From NCBI GenBank assembly GCA_002415855.1, contig DIAS01000005.1, positions 46,581 to 110,580 on the forward strand: a DNA stretch of 64,000 nucleotides, in the 5' to 3' direction. This DNA is from Bacteroidales bacterium UBA5072. Its GTDB lineage: Bacteria > Bacteroidota > Bacteroidia > Bacteroidales > UBA10428. The translations under genes were made by a program, and so were the position numbers. Below, one piece after another: positions 1-8,436 of this stretch. The notes under the pieces are model-generated. The model worked only from the letters and a program-made list of their open reading frames with translations, was not told the DNA's origin and made no database searches. Numbering within the stretch: the first letter of the stretch is position 1; each line of letters begins with the position of its first letter.

Positions 1-1508
1 ATGTTTGATGCCATCATAGCCGGGATTTCAGAATCATCTTTATAGTATGCAGGAGTGAGAGGATCGAGCATCAGGGCACTGGTAATGACCGAAGTGTATT
101 CACTGTTCTCAGAAAGTGATTTTAGATCCGTCCTGGTAAAAGTTACATTATGGCCGGCTTTGATCCAGTCATTCAGCTTGTAATCGGAATTGAACATTAA
201 TGTATACCGCTGGTATTTATCTTTATCTCCATCTACAATGCCGTCCTGATTAAGATAAGACATTGAAAGCATAAAGGATCCCCTATCAGAACCGCCGGTA
301 AATGAAAGGTAATGCTTTTGGGTAGGTGTGGTTTTGAAAATCTCATCCTGCCAATCGGTATCGTATGGATCATCCAGTGCTGACGAGGGAAGTGTACCTG
401 CCTCAGTCATATACGTTTTATAATCAGCTGCATTCAGCACTTCCACCTCTTTTGCCAAGGATTGCAGACTATATTGAAATTCATAGGTAAGGCGTCCTTT
501 TCCGCTTTGACCGCTTTTTGTGGTTACAAGCACCACACCGTTGCCGCCTTCGGCACCGTAAATGGCAGCTGAAGCGGCATCCTTCAAAACCTCGATGTTT
601 TGAATGTCATTAGGATCAATTGCGCTCAGGCTGTTGACCTTGGTGCCGTTCACAATATAAATTGGTTCAGTGGATTTGTTGGAGCCGTATCCGCGTATTC
701 GCACGTTTATTCCAGCTCCCGGAGCACCTGAATTCTGAATTACCTGTACGCCAGCTGTTTTACCCTGCAGTGCCTGTTCAGCCCTGGAGATGGAGGAGTT
801 GGCAAGATCTTCCGATTTAATACTACCGATAGCGCCGGTTACCACACTTTTTTTCTGGACGCCGTATCCAATTACAACGACTTCATCGAGACTCTTTATA
901 TCAGCTGCCAAACTGATGTTAATTGTCGTGTTCTGGCCAACCTGCATCCTTTGCGAAATGTAACCGACATACGAGAAAACAATGAATGTTTCGGAGCCGG
1001 CAACCTGCAGTTCATACTTACCTTCTGCATCCGTAATGGTTCCCTGGGTGGTTCCTTCAACCTGTATGTTCACCCCCGGAAGCGGTTCATTGGTGGTGGC
1101 ATCGATCACCTTGCCGGTAACCTTCATCTGCTGTGTCATCAGTTCAGTGGGTGAGATCACAATCAGGTTATTGTCTAGGACTTTATAAGATACCTTGGTC
1201 TTGTCAAAGAGGCTTGACAATACCATTTCAACCGGCATATCCTTCATCTCAACAGATACAAGCCGGTTTACATCACTTAGTTCATCGTTATAAAAAAAGC
1301 GAAAATCGCTCTGTGATTCAATAGTTTTTAATACTTCCTTTACACTGATATCCTTAAGCGATAAATCGAACTTTTTCGTCTGTGCATACACATTGGCCGA
1401 TACCTGTATCGTAAGTGCAAGCACTAAGATCGTGGTGAGTTTCATAATTAGAAGCAGTTTTTTTAATCGCCGCGTGGGTAAAAGGTGGCAATGGTTTGTT
1501 TTTTTCAT
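1..1508 (-). CDS. SusC/RagA-type TonB-linked outer membrane receptor with STN domain (C-terminus beyond window)
   Basis: This is an outer membrane TonB-dependent importer of the SusC type, cut by the left window edge, so only about 500 N-terminal residues are visible. After a signal peptide ending near VYAQ there is an STN (secretin/TonB N-terminal) domain (about residues 45-105), a carboxypeptidase-regulatory-like domain (VTGKVIDATTNEPLPGV), then the plug with DEVVVIGYGVQKK and the start of the barrel. I chose the start at 1508 over the in-frame ATG at 1445. The longer form gives the basic leader MKKTNHCHLLPTRRLKKLLL that STN-containing members of this family usually carry before the signal peptide. 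The STN domain normally contacts a FecR protein in the periplasm, and fecR and an ECF sigma gene lie immediately upstream on the same strand. The receptor is therefore probably induced by its own ligand through that pair. A SusD partner would be expected beyond the edge. Confidence 0.93.
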   Translation of the reverse strand, partial: MKKTNHCHLLPTRRLKKLLLIMKLTTILVLALTIQVSANVYAQTKKFDLSLKDISVKEVLKTIESQSDFRFFYNDELSDVNRLVSVEMKDMPVEMVLSSLFDKTKVSYKVLDNNLIVISPTELMTQQMKVTGKVIDATTNEPLPGVNIQVEGTTQGTITDAEGKYELQVAGSETFIVFSYVGYISQRMQVGQNTTINISLAADIKSLDEVVVIGYGVQKKSVVTGAIGSIKSEDLANSSISRAEQALQGKTAGVQVIQNSGAPGAGINVRIRGYGSNKSTEPIYIVNGTKVNSLSAIDPNDIQNIEVLKDAASAAIYGAEGGNGVVLVTTKSGQSGKGRLTYEFQYSLQSLAKEVEVLNAADYKTYMTEAGTLPSSALDDPYDTDWQDEIFKTTPTQKHYLSFTGGSDRGSFMLSMSYLNQDGIVDGDKDKYQRYTLMFNSDYKLNDWIKAGHNVTFTRTDLKSLSENSEYTSVITSALMLDPLTPAYYKDDSEIPAMMASN

Positions 1509-1672
1509 AGATTTGTATGGTTTAAAAATTTAACATTACCTGCATGTCTATTTTAGAGGTATTCCTGCAGGAGATCGATTTTAAACTGGATCGCGGAATG
1601 TGGCTGCATTCTGCGATTCTTCCTTTTTATGCGTTCATGTCATAGGCAAAAGGTATTAAGGTTAGTTTTTTA

Positions 1673-2830
1673 TTACTGCTTATTTTTGATGAGCAATTCA
1701 TCATATGAATTCTTAAAGGACTTATTCTCAAAAAGTTCTACTTCATTGTTTTCTATTTTATAACTGATCGGAGCTGATAATTTGATAACATTCAACACCT
1801 GTTCAAGTGTCTCATCCTTGATTGTTCCCCTGAATTTATACTCCTGCAATTCCTTGGAGGAGATCGTTATCCTGACATTGTATCGTCGTTCAAGTTTTAC
1901 GGCCAGGTTGGAAAGGGGCTCCCCATCGATCAGCCACCTGCTGTCTTTCCAGGAAGTGAATACCATGGGGTTGATGTTTTTAATGACTTCCAGATTGGTC
2001 TTGCGGGTTTCCTGCTGTGCTGTTTTTACCGGAGCTTTAACCTGCTCATCATTCTTGCTGTCGGGAATATAATAGGTGGCTGTCTCATTGGGCTTTAATA
2101 CTAATGTGCCTTTTCCATGACCCAACCTGCCCTTTTCTTCAATCGTTACCGAACCCTCGACCAGGGTGGTTTGAATGATTCGCTCCTCGCTGTATGCTTT
2201 AACATTGAACTGGGTGCCGAAAACCTTTACGTCGAGGTAGGGTGTGCTAACAATAAATTGCCTGGTTACATCTTTTGCCACCTCGAAATAAGCCTCCCCA
2301 TCCAGAATCACTTTCCTGTTATGCTGTGCGAATTTGGAAGAGTATTTGAGCTGGCTTCCTGCATTTAGCCAAACCCTGGTACCATCAGCCAGGGTTAATC
2401 GTGCCCGCGATCCAAAAGGAGCTTCAATGGTATTCCAGATCTCGGTTTGGGCACCTGCAGGCTTGTTTCTGGTATAACGGAATCCGATGATTCCCACAGA
2501 CAAGAGGAAAAGGATCACAGCAGCATATTTCATGAATTCCAGCCAGAAAAGACGGGCATTTTCCCGGTCACCATGCTGCATCTGAAGAGCCAGGTTTTTA
2601 TAATGCCTGGCTTTTACTCTTTCAAAGGACGCCTGAACATCATAATTGGTTTCAGGCTGAGCCAGTTTGGCTGCTTCATAAACTTCAAGGAGTTCCTTGA
2701 AGTACTGCCGGTTGCCACCGGACTTTCTGATCCAGTTCAGGGCAAGCTCACGTTCAGCCTGGTCAGCCATGCCGGTAAGGTATTTTACCAGCAGTTCATC
2801 TGTTTGATTAAAATCTTGTTCTTTTTTCAT
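1673..2830 (-). CDS. FecR-family anti-sigma factor
   Basis: Inner membrane anti-sigma factor of the Bacteroidetes FecR type, predicted to pass an STN-receptor signal to the adjacent ECF sigma factor. The cytoplasmic N-terminal part (about 95 residues) is followed by one membrane segment (AAVILFLLSVGIIGF). Then come a periplasmic FecR domain with the typical ADGTRVWLNAGSQLKY and DGEAYFEVAKD motifs, and a C-terminal DUF4974-like domain (NLAVKLERRYNVRI, FRGTIKDETLEQVL). The ATG at 2830 is preferred to the upstream ATG at 2860: it gives the usual N-terminus and has AAGGAG a few bases upstream, which is unusual in a phylum that seldom uses Shine-Dalgarno sites. It lies 111 bp after the sigma gene and 164 bp before the SusC receptor. 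Confidence 0.93.
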   Translation of the reverse strand: MKKEQDFNQTDELLVKYLTGMADQAERELALNWIRKSGGNRQYFKELLEVYEAAKLAQPETNYDVQASFERVKARHYKNLALQMQHGDRENARLFWLEFMKYAAVILFLLSVGIIGFRYTRNKPAGAQTEIWNTIEAPFGSRARLTLADGTRVWLNAGSQLKYSSKFAQHNRKVILDGEAYFEVAKDVTRQFIVSTPYLDVKVFGTQFNVKAYSEERIIQTTLVEGSVTIEEKGRLGHGKGTLVLKPNETATYYIPDSKNDEQVKAPVKTAQQETRKTNLEVIKNINPMVFTSWKDSRWLIDGEPLSNLAVKLERRYNVRITISSKELQEYKFRGTIKDETLEQVLNVIKLSAPISYKIENNEVELFENKSFKNSYDELLIKNKQ

Positions 2831-2941
2831 GATTCTCCTTACATCATATTGACCCTGCAACTACTTTTGAGGGTGACAGGGTATTGAAAAAAAATATTTG
2901 GCTTTATGGTATGAAATACAGTCCTTTGGCAGGTAACACGA

Positions 2942-3532
2942 TTAACGGGTCATAAAAACAAGTGCCAGCATTATTGCCAGATAATCCTTCAGACCGTTCT
3001 TTAACTTGTGCAGGGCTCTTGTCATTTGCGTTTTGACTGTATTAACCGATATGTGAAGCTTTTCTGCAATTTGAGCATAAGTTAGGTTGTCAAAACGGTT
3101 CAGGCAGAATATCGTACGGCATTGATCAGGAAGTGCATCAATGGCTCCGACAATTTTTTCTTCAAGTTCCCCGGTGATGAGCCTGGAAAATGGTTCCTCT
3201 GCAGCATCCGGTTCCGTCAATTCATCATCAGAGAGAACATACGGGTTTTCAGTAATATATTGCTGTCTGACTTTCTGATTACGGATATGATTAAGACAAC
3301 GGTTGTGTATGCTGCGATACAAATACCCCTTCAAGGATGAACTTATCATGAGATGGTGACAATTGTCCCATAAATGACAAAAGAAATCTTCGACGATCTC
3401 TTCAGCTGTCTCATGGTTCCTGACAAAATGTTCTGCAAAAAGACACATGCCCTGGAAGTATTTCCTGAATATGATTTCAAAGGCCTCTTCCTCTCCACTT
3501 CGCAGCCTATGAATCAATTCCTGTTCTTCCAT
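2942..3532 (-). CDS. ECF-type RNA polymerase sigma-70 factor (FecI-like)
   Basis: An extracytoplasmic-function sigma factor of 196 residues, normal length for the group. Region 2 (about residues 10-78: AFEIIFRKYFQGMCLFAEHFV, then EEIVEDFFCHLWDN) and region 4 (about residues 125-178: IDALPDQCRTIFCLNRFDNLTYAQIAEKL followed by the HTH HISVNTVKTQMTRALHKLK) are both clear. The gene lies directly upstream of fecR and the STN-containing SusC gene. That is the standard order of a trans-envelope regulatory unit in which ligand binding to the receptor frees the sigma factor to transcribe the locus. It starts 161 bp downstream of the GH2 galactosidase stop codon on the same strand. Confidence 0.94.
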   Translation of the reverse strand: MEEQELIHRLRSGEEEAFEIIFRKYFQGMCLFAEHFVRNHETAEEIVEDFFCHLWDNCHHLMISSSLKGYLYRSIHNRCLNHIRNQKVRQQYITENPYVLSDDELTEPDAAEEPFSRLITGELEEKIVGAIDALPDQCRTIFCLNRFDNLTYAQIAEKLHISVNTVKTQMTRALHKLKNGLKDYLAIMLALVFMTR

Positions 3533-3693
3533 ATGTTTTGGTTAGGATAGGTAAAAGTAGCTTTTTAAGATTTAATTGGTACAAAAAAAGCAAATCCTGA
3601 TACAAATAAGTCAGTAAAATCATCAGCGGCATACCATGGAGGCTTTGCCTGAGCACAACAACCATTTGGAAAACTTTTCCTGAAAAGCAGTTA

Positions 3694-6600
3694 CTACTTA
3701 ATGAGTCTGACAGGGAAAATGTCAAATTCATATTTGTATTCCCCAGGATATAACATGTACTTATCCAATGGTTTGGCTCCCCAGCTGTCGTCTCCGCCAA
3801 CTCCCATCTGCTTAAAATCAATACACCACTCAATAAAATCACGTTGAACGACATCTGTGATATGGCGCTGGTGTTTCTTTTCGCCATCATCGAAATCTTC
3901 AATGGCGCTATGAAGAGCAGAGGTACAAATGGTCGGTTTTCCGGCAACCATCAATCCATTGCCGGCATCGTCCGTAAGGGTAAACCACCGTACATCGGTG
4001 TGGTAATTGTTTTCCTGGGGACGCACATACAGTGTATACTGGTCGCCCACTTTCCCGGAATACCTTGACAGGAGTGCTGAAGTATTCCTGTCGATAGAAT
4101 TCTCCCAGGGTCCGCGTCCGAAATATGTCATATTGCAGAGATCCGGACTGAGTCGCATCCGCATGCCGATCCTCGGAATTTCCGGAAGCTTTTTATCCGG
4201 GGTAGTGAAAAAACTCTTAACGGCAATGTGTCCGTCACCAAATATTAAGTAATCGGATTCCCAGGTTCCGCTTACAGTCGGGATATCGTACAAAGCAGTA
4301 ATTTCAACCGTTTCTGGAGCTATTTGCCTGATATCCATAGAAATCAGCTTCATGTTTTCAGCTGCTTCTTTCCAGACTTTGCAGCGTGACTGCATGCCGT
4401 TCCCAAAATCATTGTCAGTGGGAGCTCTCCAGAAGTTTGGTCTCAGTGCGGCCTGTAGGAATTCCTTATCTCCCCATTTGTACGAAGAAAGTCTGCCTGT
4501 TGAATCAAAAGCGATCGTAAAACCATCTCCTGACAACTTAATGCCGGTTTTTTCACGAAAAAGGGTTAACGGAGAGAGATCGGGCTTTTTTTCGGAAATT
4601 TTGGATTGCAGGGGCAACCCGAACTGCTCATAGGCCAAAACATGACCGGCAGGTATCATGAATCCGGCAGTCCGTTGTAAGGCCCTGATTGTAACATAGT
4701 ATTCGCAGTGCGGTTTGACAGGGATGTCGTAATAATTGATGGTTACCATGGCGGTCTGACCAGGCTGAACCGAAACACCCGGAAGTTTCCCGGATTTTAC
4801 CTCCACGCCGTTTTCTTCGATAATGTACTCGAAGTCATATTGATCCAGATCTGTAAAGATGAATCCGTTCTTTATCTCAATTTTGCCGGCATCCATGTCA
4901 ATACTCCGGAATTTTATGTTCTGATACACTTTTTTAACTTCGTAAAGTGCGGGATGAGGCCTGCGATCGGGTGAAACAAGGCCGTTGGCACAAAAGTTCT
5001 TATCGCTTATAATGTCCTCGGGACCAAAATCACCACCATATGCCCAGTATTTATTTCCTTTCCCGTCAAACTGTGAAAAGCCCTGATCAACCCAGTCCCA
5101 TATAAAACCACCCTGCAGAACCGGATAGCGTTCGATCACGTCCCAGTAATCCTGAAAATCACCCACGCTGTTGCCCATGGCGTGCGCATATTCGCATTGT
5201 ATAAGGGGCCTGTCGGTATATTTTTTGGCATAGCTTTCCATCTGCCAGGCGCGCATGTACATAGGACAAAAGATATCGGTATTCTTATCCAGTTCGGCTC
5301 TTTCATATTGTACAGGCCGGGTTTTGTCACGTTTCTTTATCCAGTCGTACGTGGCATAGAAGTTACTTCCGTTTCCTGCTTCATTACCCAGTGACCACAC
5401 AATAATGGAGGGGTGGTTCTTGTCGCGTTCCACCATTCTGACCGTTCGGTCCATATGTGCTTCAAGCCACGCCGGATTGTTACCCAGGGTCTTGTTCAGA
5501 TCATATCCCATGCCATGTGATTCAATATTGGCTTCATCAATCAGGTAGATCCCATATTCATCGCACAATTCATACCAACGGGGATGATCGGGATAATGGC
5601 ACGTGCGCACGGCATTCAGATTAAACTGCTTCAGTAGGGCAATGTCTTTCAGCATGCTTTCCTCGCTGATCACATGACCGGTAACTTCATCATGTTCATG
5701 CCTGTTCACTCCTTTGAGATAAACAGGCTTTCCATTGATACACAGCTGGCCGCTGATAATCTCCACCTCACGGAAACCTATTTTCGATCCGATGGCTTCT
5801 ATTTCCTTACCGCTCTTATCTTTTAACAAGAGGATCAGTTGATAGAGGTTCGGTTTTTCAGCAGTCCATTGTGCCGGAGCTGGAATTTCCTTCCTGAAAA
5901 TCGCCTGAACAGATTCTTTCAGGTTAATGCTGATTTTACACTTTTCAGAAACAATCGTTTTACCGTCCAAATCGGTGACTTTCATCTCAAGGTTGTAATC
6001 GCCTGACTGGTATTGTGGAAAACAGTTTCTGACATCAGTTGTAACTTCGACCACACCATCGGTATAATTGTTGATCAGATCGGTTTGTACAAAGTAATCA
6101 AACACATGTACCCTGGGTGTTGCATAAAGATATACGTCGCGTTCAATACCGCTGAGCCTGAAAAAATCCTGGTCTTCCAGGTACGAACCATCGCTCCATC
6201 GATAAACCTCAACCGCAAGGGTGTTATCACCCATTTCCACCTTATCGGTAATGTCGAATTCAACCGGAGTTTTTGAATCTTCACTATAGCCCAGTTTGAC
6301 ACCATTAAGCCAGTAATAGGCTGCTGAATTGACTCCGCCAAAATGCAGGACAACGCGTTTGCCTTTCCATTCGGCAGGTATAGTAAAGTTGTGTTTGTAT
6401 GAACCAACCGGGTTGTATTGTTTTGGAATGTAGGGAGGCAGGGGTTTGCTGACTTTAGGGTACTCAATTTTTTCGGCAGATATCTCAGGTTCAGCCACAA
6501 AGGGATAAGGGATGTTGGAATAAACAGGGATATCATAACCCTGCATCTGCCAGTCAGAAGGCACCGGTATTTCTTTCCAGGTGGAAACATCAAAATCCTG

Positions 6601-6882
6601 TTTATAGAAATCGACCGGACGTTCACCCGGATTTTTCGCCCAGAAGAACTTCCAGTTACCATTCAGCAGTTTACAAAAGGGAGATTCCAGGGGCTCTTTA
6701 CCAGCAAGTGATTTGGAATCGGGAAAGGGAATAAACCAAACATGTGGCGGCAGGTTATTCACGCCGGTAATTTGAGGATCTTCCAATTCAGGACCGACAA
6801 TTTGGGCACTAATGGGGGTAATGGCTTGCAGAAGTACAATGGCCAATAATGAAAGCCTCATGCGGGTGGTTTTTCTGTTCAT
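3694..6882 (-). CDS. GH2 beta-galactosidase, LacZ-like, secreted
   Basis: A glycoside hydrolase family 2 enzyme of 1062 residues, predicted to hydrolyse terminal beta-galactosides in the periplasm. The signal peptide ends near TPISAQ. Domain order is the jelly-roll sugar-binding domain (about 50-260), an immunoglobulin-like domain, the TIM barrel, a second beta domain and a C-terminal Bgal small-chain domain (FGRGPWENSIDRNTSA, LYVRPQENNYHTDVRW). The acid/base is Glu501 in WSLGNEAGNGS and the nucleophile is Glu564 in IQCEYAHAMGNS. The length and the small-chain domain fit LacZ-type enzymes rather than short GH2 beta-glucuronidases. It is first in a minus-strand series with an ECF sigma factor, FecR and a SusC receptor, which suggests a locus for a galactose-containing glycan. 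The exact substrate cannot be read from sequence. Confidence 0.92.
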   Translation of the reverse strand: MNRKTTRMRLSLLAIVLLQAITPISAQIVGPELEDPQITGVNNLPPHVWFIPFPDSKSLAGKEPLESPFCKLLNGNWKFFWAKNPGERPVDFYKQDFDVSTWKEIPVPSDWQMQGYDIPVYSNIPYPFVAEPEISAEKIEYPKVSKPLPPYIPKQYNPVGSYKHNFTIPAEWKGKRVVLHFGGVNSAAYYWLNGVKLGYSEDSKTPVEFDITDKVEMGDNTLAVEVYRWSDGSYLEDQDFFRLSGIERDVYLYATPRVHVFDYFVQTDLINNYTDGVVEVTTDVRNCFPQYQSGDYNLEMKVTDLDGKTIVSEKCKISINLKESVQAIFRKEIPAPAQWTAEKPNLYQLILLLKDKSGKEIEAIGSKIGFREVEIISGQLCINGKPVYLKGVNRHEHDEVTGHVISEESMLKDIALLKQFNLNAVRTCHYPDHPRWYELCDEYGIYLIDEANIESHGMGYDLNKTLGNNPAWLEAHMDRTVRMVERDKNHPSIIVWSLGNEAGNGSNFYATYDWIKKRDKTRPVQYERAELDKNTDIFCPMYMRAWQMESYAKKYTDRPLIQCEYAHAMGNSVGDFQDYWDVIERYPVLQGGFIWDWVDQGFSQFDGKGNKYWAYGGDFGPEDIISDKNFCANGLVSPDRRPHPALYEVKKVYQNIKFRSIDMDAGKIEIKNGFIFTDLDQYDFEYIIEENGVEVKSGKLPGVSVQPGQTAMVTINYYDIPVKPHCEYYVTIRALQRTAGFMIPAGHVLAYEQFGLPLQSKISEKKPDLSPLTLFREKTGIKLSGDGFTIAFDSTGRLSSYKWGDKEFLQAALRPNFWRAPTDNDFGNGMQSRCKVWKEAAENMKLISMDIRQIAPETVEITALYDIPTVSGTWESDYLIFGDGHIAVKSFFTTPDKKLPEIPRIGMRMRLSPDLCNMTYFGRGPWENSIDRNTSALLSRYSGKVGDQYTLYVRPQENNYHTDVRWFTLTDDAGNGLMVAGKPTICTSALHSAIEDFDDGEKKHQRHITDVVQRDFIEWCIDFKQMGVGGDDSWGAKPLDKYMLYPGEYKYEFDIFPVRLIK

Positions 6883-6959
6883 AATTGTATTATTCAGTAT
6901 TTTTTATAGAAAAGACAGGTGCTGTAAAAACATAAAGATAAAAACGGGTTCTGTGAATT

Positions 6960-6967
6960 CAAATTTA
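6960..6967 (-). promoter_or_regulatory. possible -7 box for the GH2 gene
   Basis: On the minus strand TAAATTTG matches the Bacteroidetes -7 consensus TAnnTTTG, about 78 bp before the GH2 start codon. No good -33 TTTG is seen at the usual spacing, so the call is tentative. Confidence 0.35.
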
Positions 6968-6969
6968 TA

Positions 6970-7003
6970 GATAAAAAAAGCCAATCCCAGGTAAGATTGG
7001 CTT
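6970..7003 (-). terminator. Rho-independent terminator of the maltose operon
   Basis: Read on the minus strand, a perfect 9-bp stem (AAGCCAATC / GATTGGCTT) with an 8-base loop is followed by a T-run. It lies 36 bp past the stop of the GH13 lipoprotein gene, the last gene of the operon that begins with the MFS carrier. Confidence 0.85.
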
Positions 7004-7038
7004 CACTATATATTGTACAGAGATGTCCGGGAAGATCT

Positions 7039-8406
7039 TTATTCTTTTGACAGCACAAGGAATTCCCAGGGGGTCAGTTCGAATTCACCTGACTTTTTTA
7101 CCCTGAACTTTTCGCCTGAAAAGATATCCTTGTATGTGCCGGCTGCCTCAGCTATGGGAAGGGCTGTCGTTACGGTCGTTTCAGAAAAGTTAAAGATTCC
7201 CAGGACCTTGCTTTTACCGGAGGACCTGTACAGAACAGCTGTATGTTTGATTGTGTCTGTTGCCAGCTGAAGACTTCCGGCAGCTGTACCGGCCTTTAGT
7301 GCTGGATTGCGGTGTTTTAAAGCATTAAGCTGCCGGTAGAATGCAAACAGGGTGGTATCGCTCCAGTTGACAGTATCTTTTTCAAAAAAGCGCAAACGCT
7401 TATTCAGACCTGCTTCCTGCCCGGTATACAGCATGGGAATGCCCGGCATCAGGTAGGTGATTGCAGCAAATCCTTTTACATAATTACCCATTCTTTCATA
7501 CTCAGTACCTGCCCATGAATTCTCATCATGGTTGGTGATAAAATTCATCAACATATCATCGGGAGCATAAAGGGTATCTGCTTTGGCAACATACTGTTCA
7601 ATATCCTGCACATTCTTTGTGCCCTTGGCTATTTCATTCAGCAGGTGGTGAAACTCCCATGCATAGGCAGCATCGAAACCACTGTCCATTAATTCCGGCT
7701 CCCAGGCTTCAGCAAGCTTAATTACCGGCCTTATGCTGTCGAGCGTCGTCAATGCCTCATACCAGAAACCCGTAGGAGCCATGGCAGCCGCATCACACCG
7801 GTATCCGTCAATCCCTGCTTCACGCACCCAGTATTCCAGAGCATCGATCATGGCACGCCGCAGTTCGGGACTGTTGTAATTCAGGTCAGCTACATCAGAC
7901 CAGTCGGGTACAGGTGAAATGATCTCACCTTTTTCATTGTGTGTATACCAATCAGGGTGGGCCGTGATCCAGGTGTTGTCCCATCCGGAGTGATTGGCGA
8001 CCCAGTCGAAGATCACAAGCATTCCGGCTTCATGTGCCTGGTTGACCAGTTCCTTCAGGTCATCCAGTGTGCCGAATTCAGGATTAACACCTTTATAATC
8101 GGCAACAGAGTAATAACTGCCGAGACTTCCCTTACGGTTCTTCACTGAGATCGGATAGGTGGGCATCAGCCAGAGGATGTCCACTCCCAGTTTTTGCAGC
8201 CTTTTAATGTGCTGCTCGGTGAATGCTTTGAAGGTTCCTTCGGGAGTGATTTGCCGGATGTTGACCTCGTAGATTACAGCGTTAGCCAGGCGCTGATGGA
8301 TAGGATCTGCACTCAGATCCTTACCTGTTTGCTGTTTACTGTTTATGCAGCCAGCCAATAGTATTAAGGCAGCTGATAAAGTGAGGGCCGTTATTTTTGA
8401 ATTCAT
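7039..8406 (-). CDS. GH13 alpha-amylase-family lipoprotein
   Basis: A compact GH13 enzyme of 455 residues that acts on alpha-glucans or malto-oligosaccharides. The N-terminus is a lipoprotein signal with lipobox LLAGC (Cys20). The residues after Cys (INSKQQ) lack the acidic surface-export signal seen in the SusE-like protein of this window, so a periplasmic location is inferred. The TIM barrel carries VANHSGWDN, the nucleophile Asp205 (GYRCDAAAM), the acid/base Glu233 (LAEAWEPE) and the stabiliser Asp294 (NHDENSW). The catalytic set is therefore complete, and a small C-terminal beta domain follows. It is the last gene of a four-gene operon (MFS, pgmB, GH65, GH13), 30 bp after GH65 and before a clear terminator. 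It probably trims imported oligosaccharides for the carrier and phosphorylase; the exact specificity is unknown. Confidence 0.93.
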   Translation of the reverse strand: MNSKITALTLSAALILLAGCINSKQQTGKDLSADPIHQRLANAVIYEVNIRQITPEGTFKAFTEQHIKRLQKLGVDILWLMPTYPISVKNRKGSLGSYYSVADYKGVNPEFGTLDDLKELVNQAHEAGMLVIFDWVANHSGWDNTWITAHPDWYTHNEKGEIISPVPDWSDVADLNYNSPELRRAMIDALEYWVREAGIDGYRCDAAAMAPTGFWYEALTTLDSIRPVIKLAEAWEPELMDSGFDAAYAWEFHHLLNEIAKGTKNVQDIEQYVAKADTLYAPDDMLMNFITNHDENSWAGTEYERMGNYVKGFAAITYLMPGIPMLYTGQEAGLNKRLRFFEKDTVNWSDTTLFAFYRQLNALKHRNPALKAGTAAGSLQLATDTIKHTAVLYRSSGKSKVLGIFNFSETTVTTALPIAEAAGTYKDIFSGEKFRVKKSGEFELTPWEFLVLSKE

Positions 8407-8436
8407 GGTAAAATAATGATTTTATTCTTATTCAAT

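Noticed and set aside
3507..3947. 146-residue minus-strand frame spanning the GH2 3' end and the sigma gene 5' end
   Set aside because: It overlaps both the galactosidase C-terminus and the sigma factor start in another frame, and its translation is composed of out-of-frame GH2 sequence.
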